NCBI RefSeq assembly: GCF_020523625.1
Contig: NZ_JAJAQH010000003.1
Coordinates: 283,281 to 347,280, forward strand
From: Methylovorus menthalis
GTDB lineage: Bacteria > Pseudomonadota > Gammaproteobacteria > Burkholderiales > Methylophilaceae
Length of the DNA stretch: 64,000 nucleotides
Direction: 5' to 3'
The position numbers were made by a program, and so were the translations under genes. The notes under the pieces were generated by a model that had not been told where the DNA came from, did not search any database, and saw only the letters and a list, made by a program, of their open reading frames with translations. Shown here one piece after another: positions 38,900 through 48,469 of this stretch. The number at the start of each line of letters is the position of its first letter. Within the stretch, counting starts at the first letter, position 1.

Positions 38900-39448
38900 A
38901 TGCCCTCTGTATTGATTCCACTGGCCCATGGCTGTGAAGAGATGGAAGCCGTCATCGTGATGGATATTTTGCGCCGCGCTGGCGTGGATGTTGTGGCGGC
39001 CAGTTTGACGCCAGGACCGGTGAACTGTAGCCGTGGAACGCGCCTGCTGGCAGATGCCTTGCTGGATGAGGTGCATCAGCAGCCATTCGATATGCTGGTA
39101 TTGCCTGGTGGCATGCCGGGTTCCGAGCATTTGAAAAACGATGTGCGCATTCAGGCACTGCTGACGCAATATGCAGCGGAAGGCCGCTATATTGCCGCCA
39201 TCTGCGCGGCGCCCATGGCATTGCATGCGGCCGGATTGCTGGAAGGCAAGCGCGCGACCAGCTTCCCCGGTGTGCTGGATCAGCTGCCGGGGAGCCATCA
39301 TTATGTGGAAGATGCCGTGGTGGTGGATGGCCGCATTGTCACCTCACGCGGACCTGGTACGGCCATGGCATTTGCGCTGACGCTGGTGGGCTTGCTGTGT
39401 GGCGAGGCCAAGCGCCAGGCGGTAGAAGAACCTTTGCAAAGAGCATGA
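38900..39448 (+). CDS. DJ-1/PfpI family protein (YajL/ThiJ-like)
   Basis: A 182-aa protein with the DJ-1 fold. The nucleophile elbow AAICAAP carries the reactive Cys, and Glu15 in HGCEEMEA is the conserved acid partner. E. coli YajL acts in protection from carbonyl and oxidative protein damage; a role here as a deglycase or chaperone is inference. I use ATG 38900 (AAGG 5 bases upstream), since an earlier in-frame start adds 9 doubtful residues. Its TGA overlaps the maf ATG. Confidence 0.88.
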   Translation: MPSVLIPLAHGCEEMEAVIVMDILRRAGVDVVAASLTPGPVNCSRGTRLLADALLDEVHQQPFDMLVLPGGMPGSEHLKNDVRIQALLTQYAAEGRYIAAICAAPMALHAAGLLEGKRATSFPGVLDQLPGSHHYVEDAVVVDGRIVTSRGPGTAMAFALTLVGLLCGEAKRQAVEEPLQRA

Positions 39449-40035
39449 TGAAAAAACGTATATATCTGGCATCGCGTTCACCGCGCCGTGCCGAGCTGCT
39501 GCAGCAATTGGGCCTGGAGACGATATTCATGGCCGCCGATGTGGATGAGTCGCCGTTGCCCGATGAAGCCCCCCACGATTATGTGCTGCGCCTGGCGCAA
39601 GCCAAGGCGGAAACCGGCCTCGCCGCATTGCAGGCGCAAGGTTGTGAAGCCCTGCCACTGCTCGCGGCGGATACCACGGTAGCGATTGATGGCCTGATAC
39701 TTGGCAAGCCGGAAGACGATGCGGATGCCCGCGCGATGCTGTTGCGCATGTCCGGGCGCTGGCATGAGGTGCATACTGGCGTGGCAGTCGCCTCGGCATC
39801 GGGCGTACATGTACGCTTGTCTACCACCCGTGTGGAGATGGCCACGCTGGACGAGGCCACTATTCAGGCTTACATTGCCAGCGGCGAGCCGCGTGACAAA
39901 GCCGGCGCTTATGGCATACAGGGCTTGGCCAGTACTTTTATTCGCCGCATTGAGGGCAGCTATTCCGGGGTGATGGGCTTACCGGTATTTGAGACGTCCG
40001 AACTATTGAAGCAGGCAGGAATTTCCGTGTTGTGA
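39445..40035 (+). CDS. maf: Maf-family nucleotide pyrophosphatase (YhdE-like)
   Basis: A 196-aa house-cleaning enzyme that hydrolyses dTTP/UTP-type nucleotides, including modified ones. The N-terminal motif LASRSPRRAELLQQLG (7-22), the ADTTVAIDG strand and GDKAGAYGIQG-like RDKAGAYGIQGLAS are conserved. Two adjacent ATGs (39445, 39448) are possible; the first overlaps the preceding stop. The order maf-rng is as in E. coli yhdE-rng, which favours the YhdE branch over YceF. Confidence 0.92.
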   Translation: MMKKRIYLASRSPRRAELLQQLGLETIFMAADVDESPLPDEAPHDYVLRLAQAKAETGLAALQAQGCEALPLLAADTTVAIDGLILGKPEDDADARAMLLRMSGRWHEVHTGVAVASASGVHVRLSTTRVEMATLDEATIQAYIASGEPRDKAGAYGIQGLASTFIRRIEGSYSGVMGLPVFETSELLKQAGISVL

Positions 40036-40066
40036 GCGTCATGCATGCATGGCAGAGAGCTGGTAA

Positions 40067-41524
40067 ATGAGTGAAGACATTCTGATCAACGTCACCCCGC
40101 AAGAAACGCGGGTGGCCATTATCGAGCAGTGCATCGTGCAGGAGCTGCATATCGAGCGCAATACCTCGCTGGGCCTGGTGGGCAATATCTACCGTGGCCG
40201 CGTCTGCCGTGTATTGCCGGGCATGCAGTCTGCGTTTGTTGAGATCGGCCTGCAGCGCGCGGCATTTCTGCATGTGGCCGATGTGCTGGAGTGCGCCAAT
40301 AGCGACAAGGACAAGGAAAAAACCATTCAGGAAGTGCTGCACGAAGGCCAGCCCATCATGGTGCAGGTGATCAAAGAGCCGATAGGAACCAAAGGTGCGC
40401 GCCTGACGACCCAGGTCAGCATCGCCGGGCGCTTTCTGGTGTATCTGCCACAGCAGCAGCATATCGGCGTGTCGCAGCGGATTGAAGACGAAGCCGAGCG
40501 CGAATTTCTGAAAGAGCGGCTGCTCAAGCTGTTGCCAGAAAACCGGCAGGGCGGCTACATCATACGCACCATGTCCGAGACCGCCACCGATGATGAGTTG
40601 CTGGCGGATGTGGATTATCTCAACAAGGTCTGGAGCAATATTCAGGCGGCCAGCCATGGCGCGGCAGACCGTTCGCTGGTGTTTCAGGATCTCAGCCTGC
40701 CCATGCGCGTATTGCGCGATGTGGTGAATGAAGACACCGACCGCGTGCTGGTCGATTCGCGCGAGACTTATCAGAAGCTATTGGAGTTTGGTCAACACTA
40801 CGCCATCGGCGCCGTGAAAAAGCTGGAACATTACCAGGGCGAGCGCCCACTGTTTGATATGTACCATGTCGAGCAGGAAATCGAGCGTGCCATGTCGCGC
40901 AAGGTGGAGATGAAGTCTGGCGGCTATCTCATTTTTGACCAGACCGAAGCGCTGACCACGGTGGACGTGAATACCGGTGGCTTCGTCAATGGCCGCAGCC
41001 TGGCCGATACCATCTTCAAAACCAATCTTGAGGCATCGCAATGTATTGCCCGGCAGCTGCGACTGCGCAATCTGGGCGGCATCATCATCATCGACTTCAT
41101 TGATATGGATGAGGATGAACATCGCGTGGCGGTACTGGATGAGTTGAAGCGCGCGCTGGCCAAGGATCGCGCCCGTACCGGCATCAGTGGGTTCTCCGCG
41201 CTGGGGCTGGTGGAAATGACGCGCAAGCGCACGCGCGAAAGTCTCGCGCATATTCTGTGTGAGCCTTGCCCCGCCTGTCAGGGCCGCGGCGAGATCAAAA
41301 CCGCGCAAACCATCTGCTATGAAATCCTGCGCGAGCTGTTGCGGCATGCCCGCCAATTCACGGCGCGCGAGTTGCGCGTGCTGGCCTCGCCCAAGGTCAT
41401 TGATCTGTTGCTGGATGAAGAGTCGCAGAGTCTGGCCAATCTGTCGGACTTTATCGGCAAGCCGGTATCGCTGCAGGCTGAAACCCAATATCCGCAAGAA
41501 AACTTTGACATCATCCTGATGTAA
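40067..41524 (+). CDS. rng: Ribonuclease G
   Basis: An endoribonuclease of the RNase E/G family, 485 aa, that matures the 5' end of 16S rRNA and takes part in mRNA decay. An S1 domain (about 35-125) precedes the catalytic DNase I-like subdomain with the Mg-binding Asp in TTVDVNTGGF and IIDFIDM. The zinc-link is CEPCPACQGRGE. The length and the lack of a long C-terminal scaffold separate it from RNase E. It follows maf by 31 bases. Confidence 0.95.
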   Translation: MSEDILINVTPQETRVAIIEQCIVQELHIERNTSLGLVGNIYRGRVCRVLPGMQSAFVEIGLQRAAFLHVADVLECANSDKDKEKTIQEVLHEGQPIMVQVIKEPIGTKGARLTTQVSIAGRFLVYLPQQQHIGVSQRIEDEAEREFLKERLLKLLPENRQGGYIIRTMSETATDDELLADVDYLNKVWSNIQAASHGAADRSLVFQDLSLPMRVLRDVVNEDTDRVLVDSRETYQKLLEFGQHYAIGAVKKLEHYQGERPLFDMYHVEQEIERAMSRKVEMKSGGYLIFDQTEALTTVDVNTGGFVNGRSLADTIFKTNLEASQCIARQLRLRNLGGIIIIDFIDMDEDEHRVAVLDELKRALAKDRARTGISGFSALGLVEMTRKRTRESLAHILCEPCPACQGRGEIKTAQTICYEILRELLRHARQFTARELRVLASPKVIDLLLDEESQSLANLSDFIGKPVSLQAETQYPQENFDIILM

Positions 41525-41545
41525 GGCGGCATGCTTGATAAATAA

Positions 41546-41579
41546 AAAAACGGCGCGACCATCTGATCGCGCCGTTTTT
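41546..41579. terminator. Bidirectional terminator between rng and yggT
   Basis: AAAAACGGCGCGA and its perfect complement around an 8-base loop, with A and T runs for both converging genes. Confidence 0.88.
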
Positions 41580-41606
41580 ATTGAGTCTATGCGATGAGGC
41601 TGTGGA

Positions 41607-42182
41607 TTAGAACAGCTTCAGGAATTGCAGCTCCAGTGGTGCCACGACCAGCATCAATAGTAATTGCGCGAGGATGAAGACCAGAATCGGTGTCAGATCA
41701 AAGCCGCCTACCAGCGGCACACGGTTGCGCAGTGGCGCGAGGATGGGGCGGGTCAGCGCATCCAGCACCGGGGTAATCACCGTGTAGGGATTTACCCAAC
41801 TCAGGATCGCTTGCAGGATCACGGCATACAGGAAGATATAAATGCTGAGCTTGATCAACCCGACCACGGCGAGGCCCACCAGGGCAATCCATACACCGCC
41901 GCCCGCAACGAGCAGCGGGAAGTCACTCAACCACAAGGAAGCCAGCTTCAATATCAGCTGGGCGATAAAAGCCACGATCAGCGTGGAGATATCCAGCCCG
42001 CCCCAGCCGGGAATCACCCGACGCAGCGGCTTGACTGCAAAGTTGGTAATGGCCACGACGAATTGCGATGCCGGATTTTTGAAAGGCGCGCCAGTCAGCT
42101 GCAGGTAAAAACGCAGCAGCGCGGCCAAGGTAAACATGCCGAGGATGGTTTCCAGCAGAAATTGCAAAGCGTTGGCGATCAT
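41607..42182 (-). CDS. yggT: YggT-family membrane protein
   Basis: A 191-aa integral membrane protein with two YGGT repeats (near residues 5-90 and 105-190), each with NP/PI-containing turns (NPASQFVVAITNFAVKPLRRVIPG, NPYTVITPVLDALTRPILAPLR, shown partly). The role is not settled; osmotic-stress and membrane functions have been proposed. It follows proC by one base and belongs to the yggS-proC-yggT run. Confidence 0.92.
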   Translation of the reverse strand: MIANALQFLLETILGMFTLAALLRFYLQLTGAPFKNPASQFVVAITNFAVKPLRRVIPGWGGLDISTLIVAFIAQLILKLASLWLSDFPLLVAGGGVWIALVGLAVVGLIKLSIYIFLYAVILQAILSWVNPYTVITPVLDALTRPILAPLRNRVPLVGGFDLTPILVFILAQLLLMLVVAPLELQFLKLF

Positions 42183-42183
42183 G

Positions 42184-42996
42184 TCATTCCTTACCTAATT
42201 GGTCGCCCAGCTCGGCTGAGCGGGCAGCAGCAGCGTGGGCTGCCTGAATAATGGCGGTTTTAACCCCGGCGCTTTCCATGGATAACAGCGCTCGTTCGGT
42301 AGTGCCGGCCTTGGAGGTGACCTGCGCGCGCAACGTGGCGGGCGTCTCGCTGCTCTGGGCGGCGAGGGCGGTTGCTCCGGCAAAGGTCTGCAGGCTGAGC
42401 AAGCGGGCGTCTTCTGCACTCAGGCCCAGCTCCAGCGCGGCTTGCTGCATGGCCTCAATGAAATAAAACACATAGGCCGGACCACTGCCGGAGATGGCGG
42501 TGACCGCATCCATCTTCTGCTCGGCATCCAGCCACACGGTTTTTCCGGCCGCCTGCATGATGGTATCGGCGATTTCCTTCTGCGCGGCACTGACGGCAGG
42601 CAGGGCGTACAAGGCCGAAATCCCGGCCTGTATCTGGGCCGGTGTATTCGGCATGACGCGTACGATGGCCTGGTAACCGCCGAGCCAGCGTGCCAGATCC
42701 GGGCTGCGGATGCCAGCGGCAATCGAGATCACCAGCTGCTCATGCAGCAGGCTGCCCAGGAAGATCGCCAGGTCGCGCAGTTGCTGCGGCTTCACAGCCA
42801 GCACGATGACATCGGCACTGCTCACGCTGGGCAGTTGCTCGGTCACATGTACCCCGTATTCCGCATGCAGTTGCTTGCGCTTGTCCGTATCTGGCTCGAT
42901 GACGCTGATGGCATCCATGGCGTAACCATTGCTTTGCAGGCCGCCAATGAGGGCGCGCGCCATATTGCCGCCGCCGATGAAACTGATTTTTGTCAT
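42184..42996 (-). CDS. proC: Pyrroline-5-carboxylate reductase
   Basis: Last step of proline synthesis, using NAD(P)H. The 270-aa protein opens with the Rossmann loop SFIGGGNMARALIGGL (5-20) and ends with the dimerisation helix motif GATALAAQSSETPATLRAQVTSKAGTTERAL (in part). It lies between yggS, 111 bases upstream, and yggT. The yggS-proC pair is widely conserved. Confidence 0.96.
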   Translation of the reverse strand: MTKISFIGGGNMARALIGGLQSNGYAMDAISVIEPDTDKRKQLHAEYGVHVTEQLPSVSSADVIVLAVKPQQLRDLAIFLGSLLHEQLVISIAAGIRSPDLARWLGGYQAIVRVMPNTPAQIQAGISALYALPAVSAAQKEIADTIMQAAGKTVWLDAEQKMDAVTAISGSGPAYVFYFIEAMQQAALELGLSAEDARLLSLQTFAGATALAAQSSETPATLRAQVTSKAGTTERALLSMESAGVKTAIIQAAHAAAARSAELGDQLGKE

Positions 42997-43107
42997 GGTA
43001 TTTTCAATGGGTTAAGTGTTCAGTGCTTTAAGGTATTCATTTGCCCGCATGGCGCTATGCCATATGCGGGGTTTATGACGCCTAAACTTGGTTTGATGCA
43101 TGTCGGC

Positions 43108-43812
43108 TTATTCTGCTGCTGCCACTTTGGCAGGCCGTGGGCCAAAAATCGCCGAGCCAACCCGCACGATAGTGGCGCCTTCGGCAATGGCAACCGGAAA
43201 ATCTTCCGACATGCCTATCGACAACGTATCCAGCGCGATGCCTTGCTGCCTCAGCGCATCATACAGGGCGCGTACTATTCTAAACTGCGCGCGTTGCAAT
43301 TCCATATCCGGCGTCGGGGCCGGTATCGCCATCAATCCACGCAACTGCAGGCGGGGCAATTGGGCAACTGCCGTGGCCAGCGCATAAGCCTCATCGGCCG
43401 AGATGCCACTTTTGCTTTCCTCGTGGCTGACATTCACTTGCAGGCATATCTGCAGGGGTGGCAGCTCCGCTGGCCTGGCCGCGCTCAGGCGCTCGGCAAT
43501 CTTGAGCCGGTCTACGCCATGCACCCAGCTGAAATGCTGGGCGATAGGCTGGGTCTTGTTACTCTGGATAGGGCCGATGAAATGCCACTCAATCGGCAGG
43601 TCTTGCAGCAGAGCCTGTTTATTCAGGGCTTCCTGCAGGTAATTCTCGCCAAACTGTCGCTGACCAGCGGCCCAGGCATCGCGGATGGCGTCGGCATTTT
43701 GTGCCTTGCTCACGGCCAGCAGGGTAATCTCCTGCGGGTCGCGTCCGGCGGCCGTGGCCGACTGACAAATACGGGCTTGCACGGCTTGCAAGCGTTCTGT
43801 GATTGCGCTCAT
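43108..43812 (-). CDS. yggS: PLP homeostasis protein YggS (PLPBP)
   Basis: A 234-aa PLP-binding TIM-barrel protein without known catalysis, affecting vitamin B6 and amino-acid balance. The PLP Lys lies in LLAVSKAQNADAI (about 35), FGENYLQEALNKQ and HFIGPIQSNKT follow, and GMSEDFPVAIAEGATIVRVGSAIFG closes the barrel (in part). It is first of yggS-proC-yggT and divergent from pilT across 42 bases, the arrangement seen in Pseudomonas. Confidence 0.95.
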   Translation of the reverse strand: MSAITERLQAVQARICQSATAAGRDPQEITLLAVSKAQNADAIRDAWAAGQRQFGENYLQEALNKQALLQDLPIEWHFIGPIQSNKTQPIAQHFSWVHGVDRLKIAERLSAARPAELPPLQICLQVNVSHEESKSGISADEAYALATAVAQLPRLQLRGLMAIPAPTPDMELQRAQFRIVRALYDALRQQGIALDTLSIGMSEDFPVAIAEGATIVRVGSAIFGPRPAKVAAAE

Positions 43813-43854
43813 AATCCATTCATCATTTTTATAAAATTATAGCAGGAGCCTAGG

Positions 43855-44898
43855 GTGGATATTTCGGATTTGCTGGCGTTCTCGGTTAAAAACAAGGCTT
43901 CTGATTTGCATCTTTCCGCCGGTATGCCACCCATGATCCGGGTGCATGGCGATGTGCGCAAAATCAACCTGCCCTCCATGGATCACAGCCAGGTGCACGA
44001 CATGGTGTACGACATCATGAACGATGGCCAGCGCAAGATTTACGAAGAAACTCTGGAGTGCGATTTCTCCTTCGAGATTCCCAATCTTGCGCGTTTCCGG
44101 GTCAATGCCTTCAACCAGAATCGTGGGGCCGGCGCGGTATTCCGTACCATTCCTTCCAAGATTCTCACCATGGAAGAGCTGAACTGTCCGCCCATCTTCC
44201 GTGAAATCGCGCAAAACCCGCGCGGCATCGTGCTGGTAACTGGTCCAACCGGTTCCGGCAAATCCACCACGCTGGCGGCCATGGTCGATTTCATCAATGA
44301 AAACGAGTACGGCCATATCCTGACGGTGGAAGACCCGATTGAGTTCGTCCACACCTCGAAAAAGTGTTTGATCAATCAGCGCGAAGTGGGTCCGCATACC
44401 CTGTCATTCTCCAATGCCTTGCGCTCGGCGCTACGTGAAGACCCGGACGTGATTCTGGTCGGCGAAATGCGCGATCTGGAAACCATACGCCTGGCCCTGT
44501 CTGCCGCTGAAACCGGCCACCTGGTGTTCGGCACCCTGCATACCAGCTCGGCGGCCAAGACCATAGACCGTATCGTCGATGTATTCCCCGCGGCCGAAAA
44601 GGAAATGGTGCGCTCCATGCTCTCTGAATCCCTGCGTGCCGTGATCTCGCAAACCCTGTGCAAAACCAAGGATGAACAGGGTCGTGTGGCCGCGCATGAG
44701 ATCATGATCGGTACCCCGGCCATCCGTAACCTGATCCGCGAAAACAAGATTGCGCAAATGTATTCCGCCATCCAGACCGGGCAGAATGTGGGCATGCAGA
44801 CGCTGGATCAGAACCTGCAGGAGCTGGTGAAGCGCAATATCATTTCGGTGGGTGAGGCCAGGGGCAAGGCAGCCAACAAGGAAACCTTCGGCGGTTAA
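43855..44898 (+). CDS. pilT: Type IV pilus retraction ATPase PilT
   Basis: A 347-aa hexameric ATPase that pulls pili back and drives twitching and DNA uptake. Walker A GPTGSGKS, DPDVILVGEMRD, ETGHLVFGTLHTSSA and the C-terminal PilT-only motif AIRNLIRE are intact. The start is GTG at 43855, supported by AGGAG 6 bases upstream and by MDISDLLAFSVKNKASDLHLSAG matching the family opening. pilU follows by 47 bases. Confidence 0.97.
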   Translation: MDISDLLAFSVKNKASDLHLSAGMPPMIRVHGDVRKINLPSMDHSQVHDMVYDIMNDGQRKIYEETLECDFSFEIPNLARFRVNAFNQNRGAGAVFRTIPSKILTMEELNCPPIFREIAQNPRGIVLVTGPTGSGKSTTLAAMVDFINENEYGHILTVEDPIEFVHTSKKCLINQREVGPHTLSFSNALRSALREDPDVILVGEMRDLETIRLALSAAETGHLVFGTLHTSSAAKTIDRIVDVFPAAEKEMVRSMLSESLRAVISQTLCKTKDEQGRVAAHEIMIGTPAIRNLIRENKIAQMYSAIQTGQNVGMQTLDQNLQELVKRNIISVGEARGKAANKETFGG

Positions 44899-44945
44899 GC
44901 GCGCCTTTGTTCGATTATTAACCCGTTTACTTAAGGTAGTCTTCC

Positions 44946-46082
44946 ATGGAAGAAGGTCAGGCAGAGAAGTTTGTTTTTGATTTATTGCGCATGATGATTG
45001 GCAAGAAGGCTTCTGATCTGTTCATCACGGCGGCCTTTCCTCCGGCAATGAAGATCGATGGCAAGATGACGCCCATGAGCAGCCAGGCACTTACGCCGCA
45101 GCATGTGCGCGAGATTGCCCGCGCCATCATGAACGACAAGCAGGCCGCCGAATTCGAGGCCACCCGCGAATGTAATTTCGCCATCAGCATGCCGCGCGTG
45201 GCCCGGTTCCGGGTCAATGCCTTTGTGCAGCGTGGCTCGGTCGGCCTGGTGTTCCGTACCATTACCTCGGCCATTCCCAAATTTGATGATCTGCATCTGC
45301 CTGAGGTGTTGAAGGAAGTCTCCATGACCAAGCGAGGTCTGGTGATTCTGGTTGGCGGTACCGGCTCTGGTAAATCTACCACGCTGGCGGCGATGATGGG
45401 GTATCGCAACGAAAACAGTTACGGTCATATCATCACCATTGAAGACCCGATTGAATTCATACACGACCACAAAAACTGCATCGTGACTCAGCGCGAAGTG
45501 GGGGTGGATACCGATAACTGGTTTGCCGCGCTGAAAAACACGCTGCGGCAGGCGCCGGATGTGATCATGATCGGCGAAATCCGCGATCGCGAAACCATGG
45601 ATTACGCCATTGCCTTTGCCGAAACCGGCCATCTGTGCATGGCGACGCTGCATGCCAACAGCACCAACCAGGCGCTGGACCGTATCATCAACTTCTTCCC
45701 TGAAGAGCGTCGTCAGCAATTGCTGATGGATCTGTCGCTGAACATGCGGGCCTTTGTCTCGCAACGCCTGATCCCCAAGCGTGATGGTCAGGGCCGTGCA
45801 GCCGCGATCGAGATCATGCTGAATTCACCGTTGATCTCCGATCTGGTGCTGAAGGGTGAAGTGCATGGCATCAAGGAAATCATGGCGAAATCACGCGAGC
45901 TCGGCATGCAGACGTTCGACCAGGCCTTGTTTGATCTGTATGAGCGCGACGAAATTACCTACGAAGATGCGCTGCGCAATGCAGACTCCATCAACGATAT
46001 CCGCCTCAAGATCAAGCTTGAAGGCAAGGACGCTCAGGACCGGGATATGTCTGCCGGGCTGGATAAGCTAGGGATCGTTTAG
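44946..46082 (+). CDS. pilU: PilT-like accessory retraction ATPase PilU
   Basis: A 378-aa PilT paralogue that aids retraction together with PilT. Walker A here is GGTGSGKS, followed by APDVIMIGEIRD and ETGHLCMATLHANST. The C-terminus (IMAKSRELGMQTFDQALFDLYERDEI, in part) is of the PilU type, longer than PilT and without AIRNLIRE (it reads LISDLVLKGE). It follows pilT as in Pseudomonas, Neisseria and other betaproteobacteria. Confidence 0.95.
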   Translation: MEEGQAEKFVFDLLRMMIGKKASDLFITAAFPPAMKIDGKMTPMSSQALTPQHVREIARAIMNDKQAAEFEATRECNFAISMPRVARFRVNAFVQRGSVGLVFRTITSAIPKFDDLHLPEVLKEVSMTKRGLVILVGGTGSGKSTTLAAMMGYRNENSYGHIITIEDPIEFIHDHKNCIVTQREVGVDTDNWFAALKNTLRQAPDVIMIGEIRDRETMDYAIAFAETGHLCMATLHANSTNQALDRIINFFPEERRQQLLMDLSLNMRAFVSQRLIPKRDGQGRAAAIEIMLNSPLISDLVLKGEVHGIKEIMAKSRELGMQTFDQALFDLYERDEITYEDALRNADSINDIRLKIKLEGKDAQDRDMSAGLDKLGIV

Positions 46083-46156
46083 TCTTCAGCGCAGTGGCTG
46101 GCCAGTCCAGCGCTTGGCTGAGCGAACTTTTGCCATGACTTCGCTTACCAAAGGGT

Positions 46157-47125
46157 ATGGCGGCTGATATACGCATTGGTATTTCTGGTTGGCGATACCC
46201 TCCCTGGCGCAAGGTCTTTTATCCGGATGACCTGACGCAGGCCCGGGAGCTTGAGTTCGCCTCGCGTGCCTTGTCCAGTATTGAGCTTAACGGTTCGTTT
46301 TATGGGTTGCAGCGCCCCTCCAGTTACCAACGCTGGTATGAACAAACGCCTCCCGGCTTTATCTTCAGCATTAAAGCCACCCGCTACGTCACCCATATTT
46401 TGCGCTTGCGCGATATTGAAATCGCCATGGCCAATTTTTTTGCCTCTGGTTTGCTGGCTTTAAAGGAAAAGCTGGGGCCTGTACTTTGGCAGTTTCCGCC
46501 CAGTTTCAAGTTTGACGTTGATCTGTTCGAGTCTTTTTTGCAGCAACTACCCCATGATACCGATGCGGTAGCAAGGCTTGCCCAGCAGCATGGCCCTGAG
46601 TTGGATGGGCGTACTTTTTTTGCGGTGGATGAATGCAGGCCTCTGCGCCATGCCTTGGAAATCAGGCATGCCAGCTTTGCCCAGTCCGATTTTATAGCGC
46701 TATTGCGTCGTTACAAGGTGGCCCTGGTCGTGGCTGATACTGCTGGAAAATGGCCTTATCTGGAAGATGTGACGGCTGATTTCATGTACCTGCGGCTGCA
46801 TGGGGATGCAGAACTTTATGCCAGTGGCTATAGCGATCAGGCGTTGGCGCGCTGGGCTGAGCGCATACGGTGCTGGAGCCTTGGGCGTGTGCCTGAGGAT
46901 GCGCAGCTTGCTGCGGAGGGGCATCCTGCATCACATGGCAAAGCACGCGATATCTATTGTTATTTTGATAATGACATCAAGGTGCGTGCCCCATTTGATG
47001 CACGCAAGCTGATTCATCTTCTGGGAAGGGAGGAGGGGCTTGCCCCATTGGATGAATCAGCCCTGAATAAGCTCGTGAAGCCCGCCAGAAATGCGGTATC
47101 TGGCAGGCGCCAAGTAGAAAAATGA
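46157..47125 (+). CDS. DUF72 (YecE-like) protein
   Basis: A 322-aa TIM-barrel protein of the DUF72 family: RIGISGWRYPPWR...FYP at the start, FASRALSSIELNGSFYGLQ and KATRYVTHILRLRD follow. The family's reaction is not known. The ATG at 46157 has no strong ribosome site. It is not clearly linked to pilU (74 bases upstream) nor to the convergent pyr genes. Confidence 0.85.
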   Translation: MAADIRIGISGWRYPPWRKVFYPDDLTQARELEFASRALSSIELNGSFYGLQRPSSYQRWYEQTPPGFIFSIKATRYVTHILRLRDIEIAMANFFASGLLALKEKLGPVLWQFPPSFKFDVDLFESFLQQLPHDTDAVARLAQQHGPELDGRTFFAVDECRPLRHALEIRHASFAQSDFIALLRRYKVALVVADTAGKWPYLEDVTADFMYLRLHGDAELYASGYSDQALARWAERIRCWSLGRVPEDAQLAAEGHPASHGKARDIYCYFDNDIKVRAPFDARKLIHLLGREEGLAPLDESALNKLVKPARNAVSGRRQVEK

Positions 47126-47130
47126 ACATC

Positions 47131-47170
47131 CAGGGGCGATCTGGCAGCGGCTTGCAGCCAGACCGCCCTG
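47131..47170. other. Strong hairpin between DUF72 and pyrC' genes
   Basis: GGCGATCTGGC pairs with GCCAGACCGCC (one mismatch), extended by CAGG/CTG at the base, around an 11-base loop. No T run follows on either strand, so it may be a weak or factor-aided transcription end for the converging genes. Confidence 0.4.
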
Positions 47171-47191
47171 TCGCTCATGGGGTGGACTGGC

Positions 47192-48469
47192 TTATTTTGC
47201 CTGGTACACAATCTGGCCGTTGACCAAGGTGTAACGTACCTTGCCTTGCAGGTTCAGCCCGGTGAAAGGCGTGTTTTTGCCCTGACTAATCAAGGCGGCC
47301 GCTTCCACTTTCCACTCTTCTGCGGGATCAAACAGGCAGAGGTCCGCATCGGCGTGCAAGGCCAAATCACCGGCAGCCACAGCCAGAATGGCGGCGGATT
47401 TGCTAGTGACCGAGGCCAGCGCCTGGGTGAGCGGAATGTCTTGTTCATCTGCCCATTTGCAGACCAGTGGCAGCAATAGCTCCAGTCCGGTGGCGCCAGC
47501 TTCTGCTTCACCAAATGGTTGCAGTTTGGCATCGTCATCCACGGGCGTGTGATCCGAACAAATGGCATCAATGGTGCCGTCGATGACGCCCTGGCTCAGG
47601 GCATCGCGGTCGCGCTGGCCACGCAATGGCGGACGCAGGTGGCAGTTAGGGTCAAAGAATCCGATATCGTGTTCTGTCAGGTGCAGGTGGTTGATGCTGA
47701 CATCACAGGTCACAGGCAGCCCTTGCCGCTTGGCTGCGCGCACCATTTCCACGCCTTCGGCGGTGGAGAGGCGGCACAGGTGTATGCTGGCACCCGTTTC
47801 GCGGGCAATGGTCAATATGCTGGCAATCGCCAGGGTTTCAGCTGCCGCCGGGATGCCTTTCAGCCCTAGGCGACTGGCGACTTCGCCGTCGTGTGCCGTG
47901 CCGCCGCTGGCGAGGTAGGGTTCTTCCGGACGCAGCCAGATGGTATAGCCAAAGGTGGCTGCGTATTGCATGGCACGCCACAATACCTGGGTATCGGTAA
48001 TCGCGACATCGGCCTGCGAAAATCCCACGCAGCCCGCTTCCGTCAGTTCGGACATTTCGGTCAGCTGTTTGCCCTGCAGCTGGCGGGTAATGGCACCGAG
48101 CGGGTAAACATGCGCCAGGTGCAATTGCTTGGCCTTGTGCTTGAGCATCTCCACCAGGCCTGGTTCATCCAGCACTGGATCAGTATCCGGCGGGCAAGCC
48201 AGGCTGGTGACACCGCCTGCGACGGCAGCCTGCATTTCACTTTCCAGCGTGGCTTTGTGCTCAAAGCCGGGCTCGCGCAGGCGGGCGGATAAATCCACCA
48301 GCCCCGGTACGATCAGCAAGCCGCTGGCGTCCAGGGTTTGCGTGGCTTCGTAGCCAGCTGGGCCGCTACCTATGCCGACGATTTTGCCGGCGGCGATATA
48401 AATATCCTGCGTCGTATCTATATTGTTCTTTGGGTCGATCAGGCGCCCGTTTTTAATCAGTATTTTCAT
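47192..48469 (-). CDS. pyrC': Non-catalytic dihydroorotase homologue PyrC'
   Basis: A 425-aa type I dihydroorotase fold without the metal site. The DxHxHxR motif reads [10 protein letters not shown], with Ser61 and Arg63 in place of both His. Other expected ligands are also lost: Arg180 (IWLRPEE), Arg233 (HLCRLST), while Asp306 in CSDHTP stays. In Pseudomonas such a dead subunit (PyrC', PyrX) holds aspartate transcarbamoylase together in a dodecamer. The ATGA overlap with pyrB agrees with that role. An active dihydroorotase must be encoded elsewhere. Confidence 0.9.
   Translation of the reverse strand: MKILIKNGRLIDPKNNIDTTQDIYIAAGKIVGIGSGPAGYEATQTLDASGLLIVPGLVDLSARLREPGFEHKATLESEMQAAVAGGVTSLACPPDTDPVLDEPGLVEMLKHKAKQLHLAHVYPLGAITRQLQGKQLTEMSELTEAGCVGFSQADVAITDTQVLWRAMQYAATFGYTIWLRPEEPYLASGGTAHDGEVASRLGLKGIPAAAETLAIASILTIARETGASIHLCRLSTAEGVEMVRAAKRQGLPVTCDVSINHLHLTEHDIGFFDPNCHLRPPLRGQRDRDALSQGVIDGTIDAICSDHTPVDDDAKLQPFGEAEAGATGLELLLPLVCKWADEQDIPLTQALASVTSKSAAILAVAAGDLALHADADLCLFDPAEEWKVEAAALISQGKNTPFTGLNLQGKVRYTLVNGQIVYQAK

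Noticed and set aside
42442..43842. 466-codon open frame opposite proC and yggS
   Set aside because: It spans two clear genes and their gap, has shadow-type composition and no plausible ribosome site.
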